64,000 bases of DNA from an uncultured Bacteroidales bacterium (GTDB lineage Bacteria > Bacteroidota > Bacteroidia > Bacteroidales > UBA932), in NCBI GenBank assembly GCA_944322605.1, contig CALUPD010000039.1, positions 27,201 through 91,200 on the forward strand, read 5' to 3'. Below the pieces are notes generated by a model. The model ran no database searches and was not told the origin of the DNA. It saw nothing but the letters and a program-made list of their open reading frames with translations. The translations under genes and the position numbers were made by a program. This document shows positions 9,024 to 17,097 of the stretch, piece after piece (position 1 is the first letter of the stretch; every line of letters begins with the position of its first letter).

Positions 9024-9057
9024 TTTGTCCAGCCGAAATGGAAAATGATTATATTTG
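9024..9057 (+). promoter_or_regulatory. Bacteroidetes-type promoter before galE
   Basis: The -7 box TATATTTG lies at 9050-9057 and a TTTG at 9024-9027 is 22 nt upstream, a little longer than the usual 19-20. The galE ATG follows 36 nt after the -7 box. Confidence 0.5.
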
Positions 9058-9093
9058 CGAATAGCTTAAATATTTAAACTAAAAGAAAAACAT

Positions 9094-10131
9094 ATGTCAA
9101 AAGGAAGAATATTGGTTACCGGAGGAACCGGTTATATCGGCTCGCATACGATTGTAGAGTTGTCCGAGGCCGGTTACGACGTGGTCGCAGTGGATAATTT
9201 TTCCAATTCGAATCCGGATGTCCTTCAGGGAATAGAGAAGATAATAGGCAGGAAGGTCGATTTCATGGAGGCCGATTGCACGGACGAGCATGCTTTCGGC
9301 AAGGTATTCTGCAAATATTCAGATATAAGGGCCGCAATCCATTTCGCTGCCAGCAAGGCTGTGGGGGAGAGCGTGGAAAATCCTTTGAAATATTATAATA
9401 ACAATCTGAGGTCGCTTGTCAATCTGACAGCCTTGATGAAGGCGCAAAAGGAGGCTTCGATTGTTTTTTCTTCGTCCTGCACAGTCTACGGGCAACCGGA
9501 CAAAGAACATTTGCCTGTGTCGGAGTCGGCACCGTTGCAGCCTGCCGAATCTCCCTACGGGCGTACCAAGCAGATGTGCGAAGACATTTTGAGAGATTGC
9601 GTAAAGGCTTACGGGAACTTGAAAGTCACGGCGTTGAGGTATTTCAACCCTATAGGGGCGCACAAGTCCGCTCTTATTGGAGAGCTTCCGATAGGCGTGC
9701 CTGCCAATCTTGTGCCTTATATAACGCAGACGGCGGCCGGAATAAGGGAGAAGCTGTCTGTTTTCGGGGATGATTATGATACGCCGGACGGGTCGTGCAT
9801 AAGGGACTATATTTATGTTTCGGATTTGGCGAAAGCCCATGTGGCGGCAGTGGACAGGATGCTCGGAAACAGGAATTCAGACAGGTACGAGGTGTTCAAT
9901 CTCGGTACGGGCAAAGGGATGTCCGTGCTTGAACTTGTCAATGCTTTCATGAGGGCCACAGGCGTGAATGTGCCGTATGTCATTGCAGGACGCAGGGCAG
10001 GAGACATAGAACAGGTATGGGCTGATCCTTCCAAGGCGAACAGGGAGCTCGGGTGGAAGGCCGATACTCCTATCGAGGATGTCCTTCTGTCTGCATGGAA
10101 TTGGCAGAAACGCATTTCGGGGATAAAATAA
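9094..10131 (+). CDS. galE: UDP-glucose 4-epimerase
   Basis: A 345-aa extended short-chain dehydrogenase that interconverts UDP-glucose and UDP-galactose for galactose use and cell-surface sugars. The NAD-binding GGTGYIGSH is at residues 10-18, the catalytic Ser/Thr in FSSSCTVYG at about 126-133, and the YxxxK pair is Tyr155/Lys159 in PYGRTK. The GalE-specific ALRYFNPIGAH and the C-terminal LGWKA are present. Length is typical. It is monocistronic, with its own promoter and a repeat element just after the stop codon. Confidence 0.95.
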   Translation: MSKGRILVTGGTGYIGSHTIVELSEAGYDVVAVDNFSNSNPDVLQGIEKIIGRKVDFMEADCTDEHAFGKVFCKYSDIRAAIHFAASKAVGESVENPLKYYNNNLRSLVNLTALMKAQKEASIVFSSSCTVYGQPDKEHLPVSESAPLQPAESPYGRTKQMCEDILRDCVKAYGNLKVTALRYFNPIGAHKSALIGELPIGVPANLVPYITQTAAGIREKLSVFGDDYDTPDGSCIRDYIYVSDLAKAHVAAVDRMLGNRNSDRYEVFNLGTGKGMSVLELVNAFMRATGVNVPYVIAGRRAGDIEQVWADPSKANRELGWKADTPIEDVLLSAWNWQKRISGIK

Positions 10132-10220
10132 GCTGCAAGTTCGGGACAGGACCGCAGCTCGCGTAGAAGTTATGCCTCAGGCGCGGCGTTTATTGCCGCA
10201 AAACGGAATTTTGCTGCAAG
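10132..10220 (+). repeat. diverged dispersed copy of the 120-bp repeat found at 13487-13800
   Basis: Right after the galE stop comes a CTGCAAG, and from 10174 the sequence GCCTCAGGCGC(G)GCGTTTATTGCCGC, then CGGAA, then CTGCAAG at 10214-10220. The same order of words occurs in the tandem repeats after the hydrogenase gene, with an internal deletion here. In both places the element starts within a few bases of a stop codon, so it looks like a family of 3'-end intergenic repeats. Confidence 0.6.
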
Positions 10221-10247
10221 GAAATTATTAAAATATACACGGTTGTT

Positions 10248-11159
10248 ATGGAACAGGTCAGGCAGAAGCGTTATTGGATGAAGACGATAGCTTCGTTTCT
10301 TTTGGTATTGTGCATGATGCCGCTCGGGCATGCGCTTATGATCATAATGGAAAAGACAATGGCTCCTGAGGCGATGCATTATTCGGCGTTCGCAATGGGG
10401 GCAGTAGGGCTGGCGTTGGCCGTATGGGGCGTTTTCGTCAAAGGCGACGCGAAACAGACCTTGCTCGGCCTTGCAGGCGGGCTTCTTTTCTGGACAGGCT
10501 GGGTAGAGTTCATATTCATGTATTATGCGAACAGGTACGGGGTGCAACCTCAGATAGTAGACGGTGAAATCGTGACAAAGCCGGAATATCTTATCATGCC
10601 TGTCACTTTCGGAATATGGGTAATGATAATGACACTTTACGTATTCAATGCGCGGACAGGTTGCTATTTCATAACGTGGATACAGAAACGCCTGTTCGGC
10701 AAGAGGAGGGACGAGATTGTCAGGCATTCGATGACAAGGCATTCGTCATTGGTTACCTTCATGGAACTGAACATGATGATGTGGTCGTGCTATCTTCTGC
10801 TGATGTTCTGCTACGATGACAATTTTCTCGGGGATCGTCATCCGGTGACATTTCTTGTCGGGCTCGGATGCTTGGTCGGCGCAGTGTTCATGTTTTTGAA
10901 AGAAAGCAAGATAGGGGCGTGGGGCGCAAATATGAGGATGGCCGTGGCTACTGTTGTCGTGTTCTGGACGCCCGTAGAGATAATGGGGCGCATAAACCTG
11001 TTCGAAGAGATATGGGTCGCGCCTGCCGAGCATAAGACGGAAATGTTCATCATACTTGCGGTATTTGTTCTTCTTATAGCATATTCCGTGTATTCCATTG
11101 CTAAGAAGCCGTCTTCTGATGGCAATCATGGGAGCGGACGCTTGCAGGGCCGTGACTGA
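10248..11159 (+). CDS. conserved integral membrane protein, unknown function
   Basis: A 303-aa polytopic protein that I do not recognise. Six or so hydrophobic segments are visible (about residues 14-34, 45-64, 71-90, 115-135, 168-186, 200-218, 230-250 and 265-285). There is no signal peptide cleavage site, and no catalytic motif that I can name. The last 18 residues are polar and Gly-rich. Codon use matches its neighbours, so it is a native gene. It stands between galE and an oppositely oriented DNA glycosylase gene, with no operon partner to suggest a role. Confidence 0.75.
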   Translation: MEQVRQKRYWMKTIASFLLVLCMMPLGHALMIIMEKTMAPEAMHYSAFAMGAVGLALAVWGVFVKGDAKQTLLGLAGGLLFWTGWVEFIFMYYANRYGVQPQIVDGEIVTKPEYLIMPVTFGIWVMIMTLYVFNARTGCYFITWIQKRLFGKRRDEIVRHSMTRHSSLVTFMELNMMMWSCYLLLMFCYDDNFLGDRHPVTFLVGLGCLVGAVFMFLKESKIGAWGANMRMAVATVVVFWTPVEIMGRINLFEEIWVAPAEHKTEMFIILAVFVLLIAYSVYSIAKKPSSDGNHGSGRLQGRD

Positions 11160-11342
11160 ACTGTCGAAGTGACTGCCATTTCTTTGCGGAATACGGTCCT
11201 TGGCTGATACGTTGCAAGAGGTCAGTGCGAAGCAGTCGGCGGCAACCTTGATGCTGACGTGACATCGGTACGCAGCGTCAAGAGGTTGGTTCAGGCTATG
11301 TCAATAAGCCTGTGCCGTTTTGCAGAGTAGGTGTCCGGCATG

Positions 11343-11969
11343 TCAAAGGATTCCGGTTTCCTTCAGCATCTTCGAATACATGGCCGCCTTTTCTTCGAAT
11401 TTCATCGGGTATGCCCTTGATGTCGATGGCATGCGGTATAGTTCGATATGTCTTTCTCCTATGATTAAGGATGTCTTTGCACCGGCTTCCGGAATGCATG
11501 CGGCCTGCAGGGACGGCGTTCCGTCTTGTTGTCCCGCATTTGCGGAATTGCAGTATCCTACTATGGTTTCTGCCGATTTTTGTCCGGTTGCCGCTACCGT
11601 TTTGCAGAGGGGTATTTTTTCGAGCAATGCCGCAAGGTCGGTCCGCTCCTCGATTTTCAGGAAATTGTCGGACGCATTGTCTTTCATCCGTATGATTTTG
11701 CACGCGCTGTCGTACAGGGCTATGCCTTCGGATATGCAGAACCAGGTTATTTTTTCCCTGTCGAAGCGTTTTTCTCCCGAAATTATGAAATACGACCTGT
11801 CATTGAAGAATATATGTCCCATTATCCTCCAGAAATCGTTTATGAAATTAGGATAAAAGAAGTCCATCGACCATTTTTCTTTTTTCGGAGGGAAACTGCC
11901 TAAAAACAGTATTCCGGCATTCGCCGGCAGAAACGGTTCGAGAGGATGTCTTTCGGCTGTCGTTGTCAT
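11343..11969 (-). CDS. uracil-DNA glycosylase superfamily protein (mismatch-type)
   Basis: A 208-aa protein of the uracil-DNA glycosylase superfamily, of the Mug/TDG-like form annotated as G/U mismatch glycosylase in Bacteroidetes; it would remove uracil or related lesions from DNA. Seen are the N-terminal ILFLGSFPP block, DFFYPN with WRIMGHIFF, and the C-terminal ELYRMPSTSRAYPMKFEEK, where the R-MPS-S-RAYP string is the family's DNA-binding loop. About 25 residues rich in Ala, Gly and Gln (NAGQQDGTP onwards) interrupt the region just before it. The start at 11969 (MTTTAERHPLEPFLP) was chosen; an 18-residue extension to 12023 would overlap the promoter of the divergent hydrogenase gene. Confidence 0.78.
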   Translation of the reverse strand: MTTTAERHPLEPFLPANAGILFLGSFPPKKEKWSMDFFYPNFINDFWRIMGHIFFNDRSYFIISGEKRFDREKITWFCISEGIALYDSACKIIRMKDNASDNFLKIEERTDLAALLEKIPLCKTVAATGQKSAETIVGYCNSANAGQQDGTPSLQAACIPEAGAKTSLIIGERHIELYRMPSTSRAYPMKFEEKAAMYSKMLKETGIL

Positions 11970-12014
11970 GTTCTTGAATTGTACTCGCCAATCGGCGTGC
12001 GAATATATAATTTT

Positions 12015-12045
12015 TTTGCACAATACCTATTTCTAATTAAATTTG
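12015..12045 (+). promoter_or_regulatory. consensus Bacteroidetes promoter of the hydrogenase-like gene
   Basis: TTTG at 12015-12018, a 19-nt spacer and TAAATTTG at 12038-12045 match the TTTG-N19-TAnnTTTG form exactly. The ATG at 12068 follows 22 nt after the -7 box, which argues for that ATG over the in-frame TTG at 12056. Confidence 0.8.
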
Positions 12046-12067
12046 TCGCAAATTATTGTTAAGAGAT

Positions 12068-13486
12068 ATGTTTAATCAGGCTACAGAAATACGAAGACTA
12101 TTATTAGAAAAGGTCGCTAAGCTTCTTTATGAAGGAAAGCTTATGGAACAGATTGACAGGATTCCCTTGGAAATCAGGCCGAGAGGTTCTGCTGTGACCC
12201 GTTGTTGCATTCATAAGGACAGGGCTGTGCTCAAATATAAAATCATGGCGATATTGGGCTTCAATATCGAGGATGAGACAGACGAGCTGACGACGTTGTC
12301 CCAGTATGCAAAGATGTCCTGGGATCGCAAGGACTTTACGGACACCATGTTGACGGTTGTCGATGAAGCGTGCAGCTCGTGCGTGAAATTCAATTATACC
12401 GTTACGAACATGTGCCGTGCCTGCGTGGGACGTCCTTGTACGTATGCTTGCAACAAAGGCGCGATTACTGTGACCAACAAGGCTGAAATCGACCATTCGA
12501 AGTGCATAAGCTGCGGCAGGTGCTTGCAGGTGTGTCCTTTCCATGCGATAGTATATACCCCGGTGCCGTGCGAGGAAGCATGTCCGGTAGGGGCGATTAC
12601 CAAAAACAGCATGGGAATCGAGCACATAGACGAAAGCAAGTGCATCCATTGCGGAAAGTGCAAGGAAGCATGTCCTTTCGGAGCAATAATGGAGAAATCG
12701 TATCTTGTGCAGATAATCAAGGAAATATTAGGTGAAAAGAAACTGATTGCCATGGTCGCTCCTGCGATTGCCGGCCAGTATTCGATTCCGTTCCCTAAAC
12801 TTCTCGACGCTGTCAAGAAGTGCGGATTCGACGATGTCGTGGAAGTGGCTTTGGGAGCGAACGTCACTTCGGCAAACGAAGCCCATGAATTCGAAGAAAG
12901 GGTTATCGAAGGAGGCCAGCCGTTCATGACGACATCCTGCTGTCCTGCATATACGCGCTGGGCAAGGATACATAATCCTAATTTGACCAAATATATATCC
13001 GATACCAAGACTCCGGCTGCATATACTGCCGAGATTGTCAAGAAAGAACATCCTGATGCCCTTACCGTGTTTGTAGGGCCGTGCCTTGCGAAGAGGATCG
13101 AAGGCTACCATGATCCGAATATCGATTTCGTGATGACTTTCGAAGAACTCGACGCGATGATCAAGGCGAAAGGAATTTCGTTCGACGACTGTGCTGAAAT
13201 AGCTCTCGATCCTAAGGTGGAAAAGAGCGGACGCCAGTATGCGCGTACTACTGGAGTGGCTTCATCGGTAGTTTTGTATGCCAAGAATCCTGACAAGGTC
13301 AAGCCTCATGTGATAAGCGGGTTGGACAAGGAAGCGATGAGATTCCTCAAGGCTGCGGCAGCTACCGGAAAATGCGAGGAAAACCTTATCGAAGTCATGA
13401 TGTGCGAAGGCGGTTGCGTGAACGGTCCGGATACCATAACTAACTGCAAGGTTGCGACACGGCAGCTGATGCAGCTTGACAAATAA
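12068..13486 (+). CDS. monomeric [FeFe]-hydrogenase-like iron-sulfur protein
   Basis: A 472-aa cytoplasmic redox protein. A cysteine-rich N-terminal part (CSSC, CRACVGRPC at about 102-128) is followed by two ferredoxin clusters, CISCGRCLQVCP (146-157) and CIHCGKCKEACP (192-203), then the H-cluster domain. The three H-cluster signatures are present in variant form: TTSCCPAY (288-295), GPCLAKR (337-343) and MMCEGGC (444-450), the last continuing into VNGP. These variants resemble group B enzymes of anaerobes more than the well-studied group A (TSCCPxW, MPCxxKK). It could evolve or use H2 or act as a sensor. No HydE/F/G maturation gene is in the window. It has its own consensus promoter and a downstream terminator array. 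Confidence 0.85.
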   Translation: MFNQATEIRRLLLEKVAKLLYEGKLMEQIDRIPLEIRPRGSAVTRCCIHKDRAVLKYKIMAILGFNIEDETDELTTLSQYAKMSWDRKDFTDTMLTVVDEACSSCVKFNYTVTNMCRACVGRPCTYACNKGAITVTNKAEIDHSKCISCGRCLQVCPFHAIVYTPVPCEEACPVGAITKNSMGIEHIDESKCIHCGKCKEACPFGAIMEKSYLVQIIKEILGEKKLIAMVAPAIAGQYSIPFPKLLDAVKKCGFDDVVEVALGANVTSANEAHEFEERVIEGGQPFMTTSCCPAYTRWARIHNPNLTKYISDTKTPAAYTAEIVKKEHPDALTVFVGPCLAKRIEGYHDPNIDFVMTFEELDAMIKAKGISFDDCAEIALDPKVEKSGRQYARTTGVASSVVLYAKNPDKVKPHVISGLDKEAMRFLKAAAATGKCEENLIEVMMCEGGCVNGPDTITNCKVATRQLMQLDK

Positions 13487-13502
13487 ACTGCAAGCCGAGA
13501 GC

Positions 13503-13527
13503 AAAACCCAAGCTTGCTTGGGGTTTT
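13503..13527 (+). terminator. terminator after the hydrogenase-like gene
   Basis: AAAACCCAAGC and GCTTGGGGTTTT form an 11-bp stem with a 2-base loop and end in TTTT, 17 nt after the stop codon. The A-rich left arm means it could act in both directions. Confidence 0.7.
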
Positions 13528-13585
13528 GCCGAGGCGCAGCGTTTATTGCCGCGAGCGACAGCGAAGCGGAAATGACTGCAAGCCG

Positions 13586-13616
13586 AATCCGCAGGAGAAA
13601 TCCTGCGGATTTTTTT
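13586..13616 (+). terminator. repeat-borne intrinsic terminator, copy 1
   Basis: AATCCGCAGGA and TCCTGCGGATT pair perfectly (11 bp, GAAA loop) and run into seven T. It is part of the 120-bp repeat unit. Confidence 0.85.
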
Positions 13617-13704
13617 ATCCGTCCGCCAAGCAAGCTTGTGATTTTGCCTCAGGCGCAGCGTTTATTGCCGCGAGCGGCAGCGAAGCGGAAATGACTGCAA
13701 GCCG

Positions 13705-13736
13705 AATCCGCAGGAGGAGTCCTGCGGATTTTTTTT
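13705..13736 (+). terminator. repeat-borne intrinsic terminator, copy 2
   Basis: The same stem as at 13586, AATCCGCAGGA with TCCTGCGGATT, with a GGAG loop and a longer T-run. The loop differs between copies but both stems are kept intact, which suggests that the hairpin matters. Confidence 0.85.
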
Positions 13737-13950
13737 ATCCGTCCGCCAAGCTTGCTTGGGGTTTCGCCTCAGGCGCAGCGTTTCGCGGCTTCGTGGCATA
13801 GTTTTGGCTATTTTCCAAGCAGCATGCGTTGCTTCATGGATAAGCTGCCTGTCTTCATTCATCGCAAGGCATGGAAGCGGCCGATATTAGGTTTTGCCGT
13901 ATCGCCGCGCTTGAGAGGACCAAGTTGTAAAACCATATTTACCGGATTTA

Positions 13951-14889
13951 ATGATGAAACGGATGTTTTTGACAATCGCGGCAATTGCATCGGCGGCAGG
14001 AATATGCGGCGCGCAGGAACTGGAAATGCTGCCGTATGGGGATTTCGAGAACTGGACTGTAAGGGTCATAAAAGAGTCGGCGGTTGTCGGCGGCGATAGC
14101 GTTGAGGTCTATGCAATAGACAAGGACCAGGTCATAAGGGGGAACAAGCCGTACTTGAGCGAGACTTCGCCGTGGTCTACGTCTAACACGTATGCCATAG
14201 TGTCGGGTGTCACAAAGGTCAATGTCAATACCCGTCCAGGCGAGCATGACGGAGGAAAATGCGTCGTGATGTCCACCGAAATGATGAGTTTCCGCGTGTT
14301 GGGGGCTTTGAAAATCGAGGTCCTTACAGCCGGGGCTATATATCTCGGGCGAATTCACGAGCCTATAAGAGGCATGGACGATGCCTATTCTTATATCGAC
14401 ATGGGCATTCCTTTTACCAAGAAGCCGAAATCATTGGTGATGGACTATTCGGCCAAAATAGGGAATTCAGGGACGGTGAGCAAGATTTCGGGCGTCAAAA
14501 AGAAAACATTCGATGGCTATGACAAGGCTCAGATTTTCGTGAAGCTTCAGAGGCGATGGGAAGAGAACGGGAAAATATATGCAGAGAGGGTGGCGACGGC
14601 GGAAATGCTGATAGACAGCACGACTGACTGGGTGGAAGGCTACAGGCTCGACTTAGAGTACGGCAAGCCTGAAGACGAGGAGAAATATACGGAGTATTCA
14701 AGGCTGAACGATATATACTATGCTATGAATTCCGAGGGCGAGATGGTGAACATAGAAGAGGTCGGGTGGGCCGAGGAAGGCACAGAGCCTACGCATCTTG
14801 TGATTTACATGGCCTCAGGATGCCTCGGGGTATATTGCGGGGAACTCGGCAACGAGCTTAGGGTCGATAACCTGTATTTTGAATATTGA
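13951..14889 (+). CDS. PCMD-domain exported protein
   Basis: A 312-aa secreted protein with a signal peptide (MMKRMFLTIAAIASAAGICGAQ). The body matches the PCMD (putative carbohydrate metabolism) domain of Bacteroidetes: DFENW near the start, the block GIPFTKKPKSLVMDYSAK in the middle, and the C-terminal VIYMASG, then the end LRVDNLYFEY. Such domains often occur in proteins near glycan-use loci and are thought to bind carbohydrate, but activity is not established. The gene stands alone after the repeat array. The start could be 13951 or the adjacent ATG at 13954. Confidence 0.82.
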   Translation: MMKRMFLTIAAIASAAGICGAQELEMLPYGDFENWTVRVIKESAVVGGDSVEVYAIDKDQVIRGNKPYLSETSPWSTSNTYAIVSGVTKVNVNTRPGEHDGGKCVVMSTEMMSFRVLGALKIEVLTAGAIYLGRIHEPIRGMDDAYSYIDMGIPFTKKPKSLVMDYSAKIGNSGTVSKISGVKKKTFDGYDKAQIFVKLQRRWEENGKIYAERVATAEMLIDSTTDWVEGYRLDLEYGKPEDEEKYTEYSRLNDIYYAMNSEGEMVNIEEVGWAEEGTEPTHLVIYMASGCLGVYCGELGNELRVDNLYFEY

Positions 14890-14969
14890 GCATCGTAATA
14901 ATGCCTGTTCACTTTGTCGGCGGGAGTGCCTGTTGCACTTGTCCGTTGACTTTTCACTTCGTGTTGCAT

Positions 14970-15006
14970 TTGCTCGTTGACTCTGCCCTTGCTCGTTGAC
15001 TCTGCC
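14970..15006 (+). repeat. two tandem copies of an 18-bp word upstream of the 5-alpha-reductase operon
   Basis: TTGCTCGTTGACTCTGCC occurs at 14970-14987 and 14989-15006, and shorter relatives (CCGTTGACTTTTCACTT) lie just before. They end 7 nt before the -33 box of the next promoter, a position suited to an activator site, but chance duplication is equally possible. Confidence 0.5.
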
Positions 15007-15012
15007 GCCGTT

Positions 15013-15043
15013 TTTGCTCTCATCGAAATTTTGAGTAGTTTTG
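15013..15043 (+). promoter_or_regulatory. consensus Bacteroidetes promoter of the steroid-reductase-like operon
   Basis: TTTG at 15013-15016, a 19-nt spacer and TAGTTTTG at 15036-15043 match the consensus exactly. The first ATG of the operon follows at 15064. Confidence 0.8.
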
Positions 15044-15063
15044 CGGATTATTAAATTTTGGAG

Positions 15064-15855
15064 ATGCATTATTTGATCGGTTTCATAGAAAACAAGTTCG
15101 ACGAGATCCTTATAGGAATGTCGATATTGGCCATATTTGTTTTCATAGCCTTGTTTTTCGTAAAGGCCGGGTACGGCAGGTTCGTAAGCAGGAAATGGGG
15201 AGCCTTGGTAAACAACAAGCTCGGCTGGGTGCTCATGGAAGCCCCGGTTTTTATTCTCATGCTGATGCTGTGGCTGTCTTCCGACAGGGTTTGTTCATGG
15301 CCTCATATTATTTTGCTGCTTCTTTTCGAAGTGCATTATCTGCAAAGGGCGTTCATTTTTCCGTTCCTTATCAGGGGCAAAGGGAAGATGTCGGTGCTGA
15401 TAATACTTATGGGTTTCATTTTCAATTCGGTGAATGCCATAATGCAGGGCGGCTGGATTTTCTATGTTTCTCCTGAAGACTACTATACGTTTTCATGGCT
15501 GTATTCCCCGCAATTCATAATCGGGACGGTCATGTTCGTTTTCGGCATGGTTGTCAATATGAACTCGGACTATATCATCAGGCATTTGAGAAAGCCCGGC
15601 GACACTTCCCACAGGCATTATATACCTAAAGGCGGAATGTTCAGATATGTCTCGTCGGCCAATTATTTCGGCGAGTTCATAGAGTGGGCCGGGTTCGCGG
15701 TTCTTACATGGTCGCTTTCAGGCGCAGTGTTCGCGTTGTGGACTTTCGCCAACCTTGCCCCGAGGGCGGATGCCATATACAAGTCTTACGAGGACGAATT
15801 CGGCGATGAATTCAAAAGGCTCAAGTTGAAAAGGATATTGCCGTTTATTTGGTAA
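15064..15855 (+). CDS. 3-oxo-5-alpha-steroid 4-dehydrogenase (steroid 5-alpha-reductase) family protein
   Basis: A 263-aa polytopic membrane protein of the steroid 5-alpha-reductase family, which reduces the delta-4 double bond of 3-oxo steroids with NADPH. It has about six membrane segments and the family's conserved C-terminal half: a MNMNSDYIIRHLRKPG block, YIPKGGMFRYVSSANYFGE, FIEWAGFAVLTW, NLAPRADAIYKSY and a final KRILPFIW. These are the cofactor and substrate residues of eukaryotic SRD5A enzymes. It is the first gene of a four-gene unit with an OYE-type reductase and two short-chain dehydrogenases, spaced 27 nt from the next gene. ATG 15064 was chosen over the TTG at 15058. The steroid or bile-acid substrate is inferred from family and context. 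Confidence 0.87.
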   Translation: MHYLIGFIENKFDEILIGMSILAIFVFIALFFVKAGYGRFVSRKWGALVNNKLGWVLMEAPVFILMLMLWLSSDRVCSWPHIILLLLFEVHYLQRAFIFPFLIRGKGKMSVLIILMGFIFNSVNAIMQGGWIFYVSPEDYYTFSWLYSPQFIIGTVMFVFGMVVNMNSDYIIRHLRKPGDTSHRHYIPKGGMFRYVSSANYFGEFIEWAGFAVLTWSLSGAVFALWTFANLAPRADAIYKSYEDEFGDEFKRLKLKRILPFIW

Positions 15856-15882
15856 AGGGATAGGATTCAGAAAAATATCTAT

Positions 15883-17097
15883 ATGGAAAACGAATCTATG
15901 ATTTTTACTCCGGCCCGTCTCGGAAAACTGGAGTTGAGGAACAGGACCATAAGGTCTGCCGCGTTCGAAGGGATGGCCGTAAACAACAGGCCGTCGGAAA
16001 TGCTCAAGAATTACCATGTATCGGTCGCCAAAGGCGGAGTCGGCATGACTACGCTTGCATATGCGTCGGTGAACCGGAGCGGGCTGTCTTTCAAAACGCA
16101 GTTGTGCATGGAGGATTCCAATGTCCCGTATCTTTCCGATATAACCGATGCGGTCCATAAGGAGGGGGCTGCCGTTTCCGTGCAGATCGGGCATTGCGGG
16201 AACATGACCCATTACAGCACGGCGGGACAGATGCCTGTCGCTCCTGGCAACGGGTTCAACCTCTATTCTCCTACATTCCACAGAAAACTGACTGAAAAGG
16301 AATTGGTCCAGTTCGCCCATGATTTCGGGCATGCGGTAGAGATAGCGCACAAGTCCGGTTTCGATGCTGTCGAAGTCCATGCAGGGCACGGTTATCTGAT
16401 AAGCCAGTTCCTGTCGCCATATACGAATCATCGCAAGGACAATTTCGGCGGAAGCCTTGACAACAGGATGAGGTTCATGCGCATGTGCCTGTCTGAAGTG
16501 ATGGAAAAGGCCCGCAAGCACGGGTTGTCCGTCCTTGTCAAGACGAACATGCGCGACGGTTTCAAAGGCGGCCTTGAGATAGACGACTGCATCACGGTAG
16601 CAAAGGAAATAGAATCGTTCGGCGTGGACGGGATAGTGCTTAGCGGCGGTTTTGTGAGCCGCGCCCCGATGTATGTCATGAGGGGAGCCATGCCGATAAA
16701 GTCCCTTACGGAGTATATGTCGCCGTGGTGGCTCAAGTACGGTGTCAAGATGTTCGGAGGAATGATGATAAGGCCGGTGCCGTTCAAGGAAGCGTATTTC
16801 CTCGAAGACGCCCTGAAATTCAGGAAGGAGTTGAAATGCAACTTGGTGTATGTAGGAGGGCTTGTCCGCAAATCAGTCATAGAAGACGTCCTTTCCAAGG
16901 GTTTCGAGTTTGTCCAGATGGGCAGGGCCCTTATAAATACTCCTGATTTCGTGAACAGGATGAAAAACGGTTGCGAGAAATGCGATTGCGACCATAAGAA
17001 TTATTGCATAGCCCGCATGTACAGCATAGAAATGGAATGCTGCAAGCATATCAGGGACGAACTTCCTGCAAAATTGCGCAAGGAATTGTCGATATGA
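15883..17097 (+). CDS. old yellow enzyme family NADH:flavin oxidoreductase
   Basis: A 404-aa FMN-dependent TIM-barrel reductase. Seen are the N-terminal LGKLELRNRTIRSA, the substrate-side QIGHCG, the active-site HAGHGYLISQFLSP with the following NHRKDNFGGS, and the C-terminal FMN-phosphate region VYVGGL...FVQMGRALI. The tail has a cysteine cluster CEKCDCDHKNYC that could bind Fe-S, but the large C-terminal flavin/NAD domain of 2,4-dienoyl-CoA reductase and BaiCD-type proteins is absent. Relatives reduce the double bond of 3-oxo-delta-4 or related enoates, and known 5-beta-reductases of gut bacteria belong to this family. Its stop overlaps the next start (ATGA), so it is translationally coupled to the first dehydrogenase. 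Confidence 0.88.
   Translation: MENESMIFTPARLGKLELRNRTIRSAAFEGMAVNNRPSEMLKNYHVSVAKGGVGMTTLAYASVNRSGLSFKTQLCMEDSNVPYLSDITDAVHKEGAAVSVQIGHCGNMTHYSTAGQMPVAPGNGFNLYSPTFHRKLTEKELVQFAHDFGHAVEIAHKSGFDAVEVHAGHGYLISQFLSPYTNHRKDNFGGSLDNRMRFMRMCLSEVMEKARKHGLSVLVKTNMRDGFKGGLEIDDCITVAKEIESFGVDGIVLSGGFVSRAPMYVMRGAMPIKSLTEYMSPWWLKYGVKMFGGMMIRPVPFKEAYFLEDALKFRKELKCNLVYVGGLVRKSVIEDVLSKGFEFVQMGRALINTPDFVNRMKNGCEKCDCDHKNYCIARMYSIEMECCKHIRDELPAKLRKELSI

Larger units (their letters stand above)
13487..13800 (+). repeat. tandem 119-120-bp repeats carrying terminator hairpins
   Basis: The word AGGCGCAGCG recurs at 13532, 13651 and 13771 (periods 119 and 120), followed twice by TTTATTGCCGCGAGCG, CAGCGAAGCGGAAATGACTG, CAAGCCGAATCCGCAGGA, a T-run and ATCCGTCCGCCAAG. 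The third copy breaks off after GTTTCGCGG. The array fills most of the 464-nt gap between the hydrogenase gene and the PCMD gene; the rest of the gap (13801-13950) shows no gene. Short frames across it are translations of the repeat. A diverged relative lies after galE at 10132-10220. Confidence 0.85.

Noticed and set aside
13476..13801. Two overlapping plus-strand frames of 72 and 95 codons in the repeat array.
   Set aside because: They translate the 120-bp repeats and terminator hairpins; no start signal, and periodicity explains the open frame.
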